From Methylobacterium sp. GXS13 (GTDB lineage Bacteria; Pseudomonadota; Alphaproteobacteria; Rhizobiales; Beijerinckiaceae), in NCBI RefSeq assembly GCF_001455965.1, contig NZ_LKKO01000045.1, forward strand, positions 1 through 46,751: a stretch of 46,751 nucleotides of DNA, in the 5' to 3' direction. A model generated the notes under the pieces. That model was not told the DNA's origin, did no database searches, and saw only the letters and a program-made list of their open reading frames with translations. Below, piece by piece: positions 45,396-46,751 of the stretch. The first letter of the stretch is position 1. Each line of letters opens with the position of its first letter. The position numbers were made by a program, and so were the translations under genes.

Positions 45396-45908
45396 ATGCC
45401 GACTCTTCACGTCTGTCCGCTCTCGCGCCTGCCCGAGACTGTCGCCGCCACCGGGGCGAGCCACGTGCTCACGCTCGTCAATGTCGGCACGCCGCTGGAG
45501 CGGCCGGCGCTGATCGACGCCGAGAACCACGCGGTCATCGGGGTCAGCGACATCGCCGAGCCGCGGGACGGACACGTTTTGCCAGCTGATGAACACGTGG
45601 CCGGCATCCTGGCCTTCGCTCGGACTTGGCCCCGGGACAAGCCGCTGGTGATCCACTGCTATGCCGGGATCAGCCGCTCCACCGCGGCGGCCTATATCGC
45701 GGCCTGCGCGCTAGCGCCGGAGCGCGACGAGGGCGCGATCGCAGACACCCTGCGGGCCGCCTCCCCATCCGCCACCCCCAACCCCCTGTTCGTGGCGATC
45801 GCCGACCGGATGCTCGGCCGAGAAGGCCACATGGTCGCGGCGATCGCGCGGATCGGCCGCGGCGCCGAGGCGTTCGAGGGGACGCCGTTCTGCCTCACCG
45901 TGACGTGA
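45396..45908 (+). CDS. Cysteine-based protein tyrosine phosphatase-like protein
   Basis: A 170-residue protein with the H-C-x5-R loop: H87-C88-Y-A-G-I-S-R94-S. An Asp in the general-acid position lies ahead of it (S-D-I-A-E-P). It could dephosphorylate phosphotyrosine or a small molecule. The start is uncertain: ATG 45396 (M-P-T-L-H-V-C) is preferred, 45384 is an alternative, and the frame is open back to a GTG (45330) that overlaps the HD gene. Gene order suggests cotranscription with tag and the HD gene. Confidence 0.85.
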   Translation: MPTLHVCPLSRLPETVAATGASHVLTLVNVGTPLERPALIDAENHAVIGVSDIAEPRDGHVLPADEHVAGILAFARTWPRDKPLVIHCYAGISRSTAAAYIAACALAPERDEGAIADTLRAASPSATPNPLFVAIADRMLGREGHMVAAIARIGRGAEAFEGTPFCLTVT

Positions 45909-46110
45909 TCGGCGTTCACCAAACTTCCGGTTGTCGGCGCCGCCGCCACTGCGCGTGCCCGTTCGAGGGGCCTTTCGCAGAGAGGATCCAGTGTGGCGCA
46001 AACGCCGCCGCACCGCGCCAAAACGCTCCGGGGCGGCCCGGCGCCGCCCTCGCCTGGGTTGTGGCCGCACCGGATGCCGCCTTAGAACCGACCCAAAGGA
46101 TGTGTGTGGG

Positions 46111-46371
46111 ATGAATGCGAGCAGACCCGAGGTGGCCCCGGCCGCCGGCGACCTGCCCTTCGAGAAGGCGCTGGAGCAACTCGAGGAGATCGTGCGCAGG
46201 CTCGAGCGGGGCGATGTCCCGCTGGATGAGTCGGTGGCGATCTACGAGCGCGGCGAGGTGCTGAAGAAGCACTGCGAAGCGCTGCTGAAGCGGGCCGAGG
46301 CGCGGATCCAGCGGATCACCCTCGGTGCCGACGGGCGGCCCGAGGGCGTGGCGCCGCTCGATATATCCTGA
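46111..46371 (+). CDS. xseB: Exodeoxyribonuclease VII small subunit
   Basis: An 86-residue subunit of the single-strand-specific exonuclease VII. It has the family core [26 protein letters not shown] and [11 protein letters not shown]. The partner XseA is not in the window. The ATG at 46111 precedes a short Ala-rich lead. The frame extends upstream through Arg-rich sequence that I regard as non-coding. It lies 43 bases before dxs, a common pairing. Confidence 0.95.
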   Translation: MNASRPEVAPAAGDLPFEKALEQLEEIVRRLERGDVPLDESVAIYERGEVLKKHCEALLKRAEARIQRITLGADGRPEGVAPLDIS

Positions 46372-46414
46372 GGCTCGGCGGTCAGACCGATCCCGTCCGA
46401 TAGAGGTTGATGCC

Positions 46415-46751
46415 GTGGCGATTTCCCCCGAGCTGAGCGCGCTTCTCGACCGTGTCCCGGAGCCGGCTGCGCTGCGCCAGCTTCCCGAATCCGAGCTGCA
46501 GGCTGTGGCGGATGCGGTGCGGGCGGAGATGATCGACGCGGTGTCGATCACCGGCGGCCATCTCGGCTCCGGGCTCGGCGTGGTCGAGCTCACCGTGGCG
46601 CTGCACCACGTGTTCGACACCCCGGACGACCGCATCGTCTGGGACGTCGGCCACCAGTGCTACCCGCACAAGATCCTCACCGGGCGCCGCGACCGCATCC
46701 GGACGCTGCGCCAGGGCGGTGGCCTGTCCGGCTTCACCAAGCGCTCAGAGA
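46415..46751 (+). CDS. dxs: 1-deoxy-D-xylulose-5-phosphate synthase, N-terminal part
   Basis: The first 112 residues of DXS, the thiamine-diphosphate enzyme that starts the MEP isoprenoid pathway; the rest lies beyond the window. Visible motifs are the L-R-Q-L-P start, [23 protein letters not shown], and [16 protein letters not shown]. The start is GTG at 46415, after AGAGG. Thiamine diphosphate, its cofactor, is finished by ThiL encoded in the same window. Confidence 0.95.
   Translation, partial: MAISPELSALLDRVPEPAALRQLPESELQAVADAVRAEMIDAVSITGGHLGSGLGVVELTVALHHVFDTPDDRIVWDVGHQCYPHKILTGRRDRIRTLRQGGGLSGFTKRSE

Overview
This is a high-GC chromosomal window from an alphaproteobacterium, most likely a Methylobacterium/Methylorubrum-type member of the Hyphomicrobiales (Rhizobiales). 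The evidence is the CBP3-type ubiquinol-cytochrome c chaperone followed by DUF177, plsX, fabH and ihfA; a TIGR02301-type protein; a HWE-family histidine kinase; CtrA-like binding sites; and a serine-hydroxymethyltransferase gene with a long AT-rich leader. Most of the window is chromosomal housekeeping. I see no rRNA, tRNA, CRISPR array, insertion sequence or prophage. The accessory signals are a ParDE toxin-antitoxin pair, one gene broken by a stop codon, and several families of palindromic intergenic repeats.

Layout. 1-6.3 kb: end of a truncated gene, parDE with a clear operator palindrome, a Kef-type K+/H+ antiporter, a MATE exporter, a DUF937 protein, a small cupin, and a gene interrupted by an in-frame TGA. 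6.3-11.8 kb: AT-rich leader and glyA (with a UUCG-loop terminator), an Asp/Glu racemase-family gene, then nrdR-ribD-ribE with overlapping or near-touching ends, closed by a convergent PaaI-type thioesterase. 12-17.5 kb: the prkA-yeaH-spoVR stress module on the minus strand, with a long inverted repeat before prkA and an extended -10 promoter candidate before yeaH. 17.5-23.6 kb: a secreted Ig-like protein, a helical protein of unknown function, a MerR regulator, an Old Yellow Enzyme, and a GAF-PAS-PAS-HWE kinase followed one base later by a HAD phosphatase. 23.7-29.1 kb: bamE (minus), then cbp3-DUF177-plsX-fabH-ihfA. 29.3-33.4 kb: a photolyase-like FAD-domain protein, motA-motB, and a short BLUF photoreceptor. 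34-39.8 kb: hppA, a small gene behind a perfect CtrA-type site, thiL-nusB-ribH and a carboxymuconolactone-decarboxylase-family gene. 39.9-46.75 kb: SDR, secreted repeat protein, Nudix and TIGR02301 genes in a tight run; ygfZ; tag-HD-phosphatase; and xseB-dxs (dxs runs off the end).

How it fits together. The riboflavin block (nrdR-ribD-ribE) and its usual companions (ribH-nusB-thiL-hppA) are both present but lie 27 kb apart on opposite strands. Similarly, the merR gene usually found after ihfA lies 9.5 kb away on the other strand. Two nested inversions would restore the order I expect. The most interesting biology is the cluster of two flavin proteins (photolyase-like and BLUF) around motAB, the candidate CtrA sites before motA and before the unknown gene at 36654, and the unusual control DNA of the prkA-yeaH-spoVR module.
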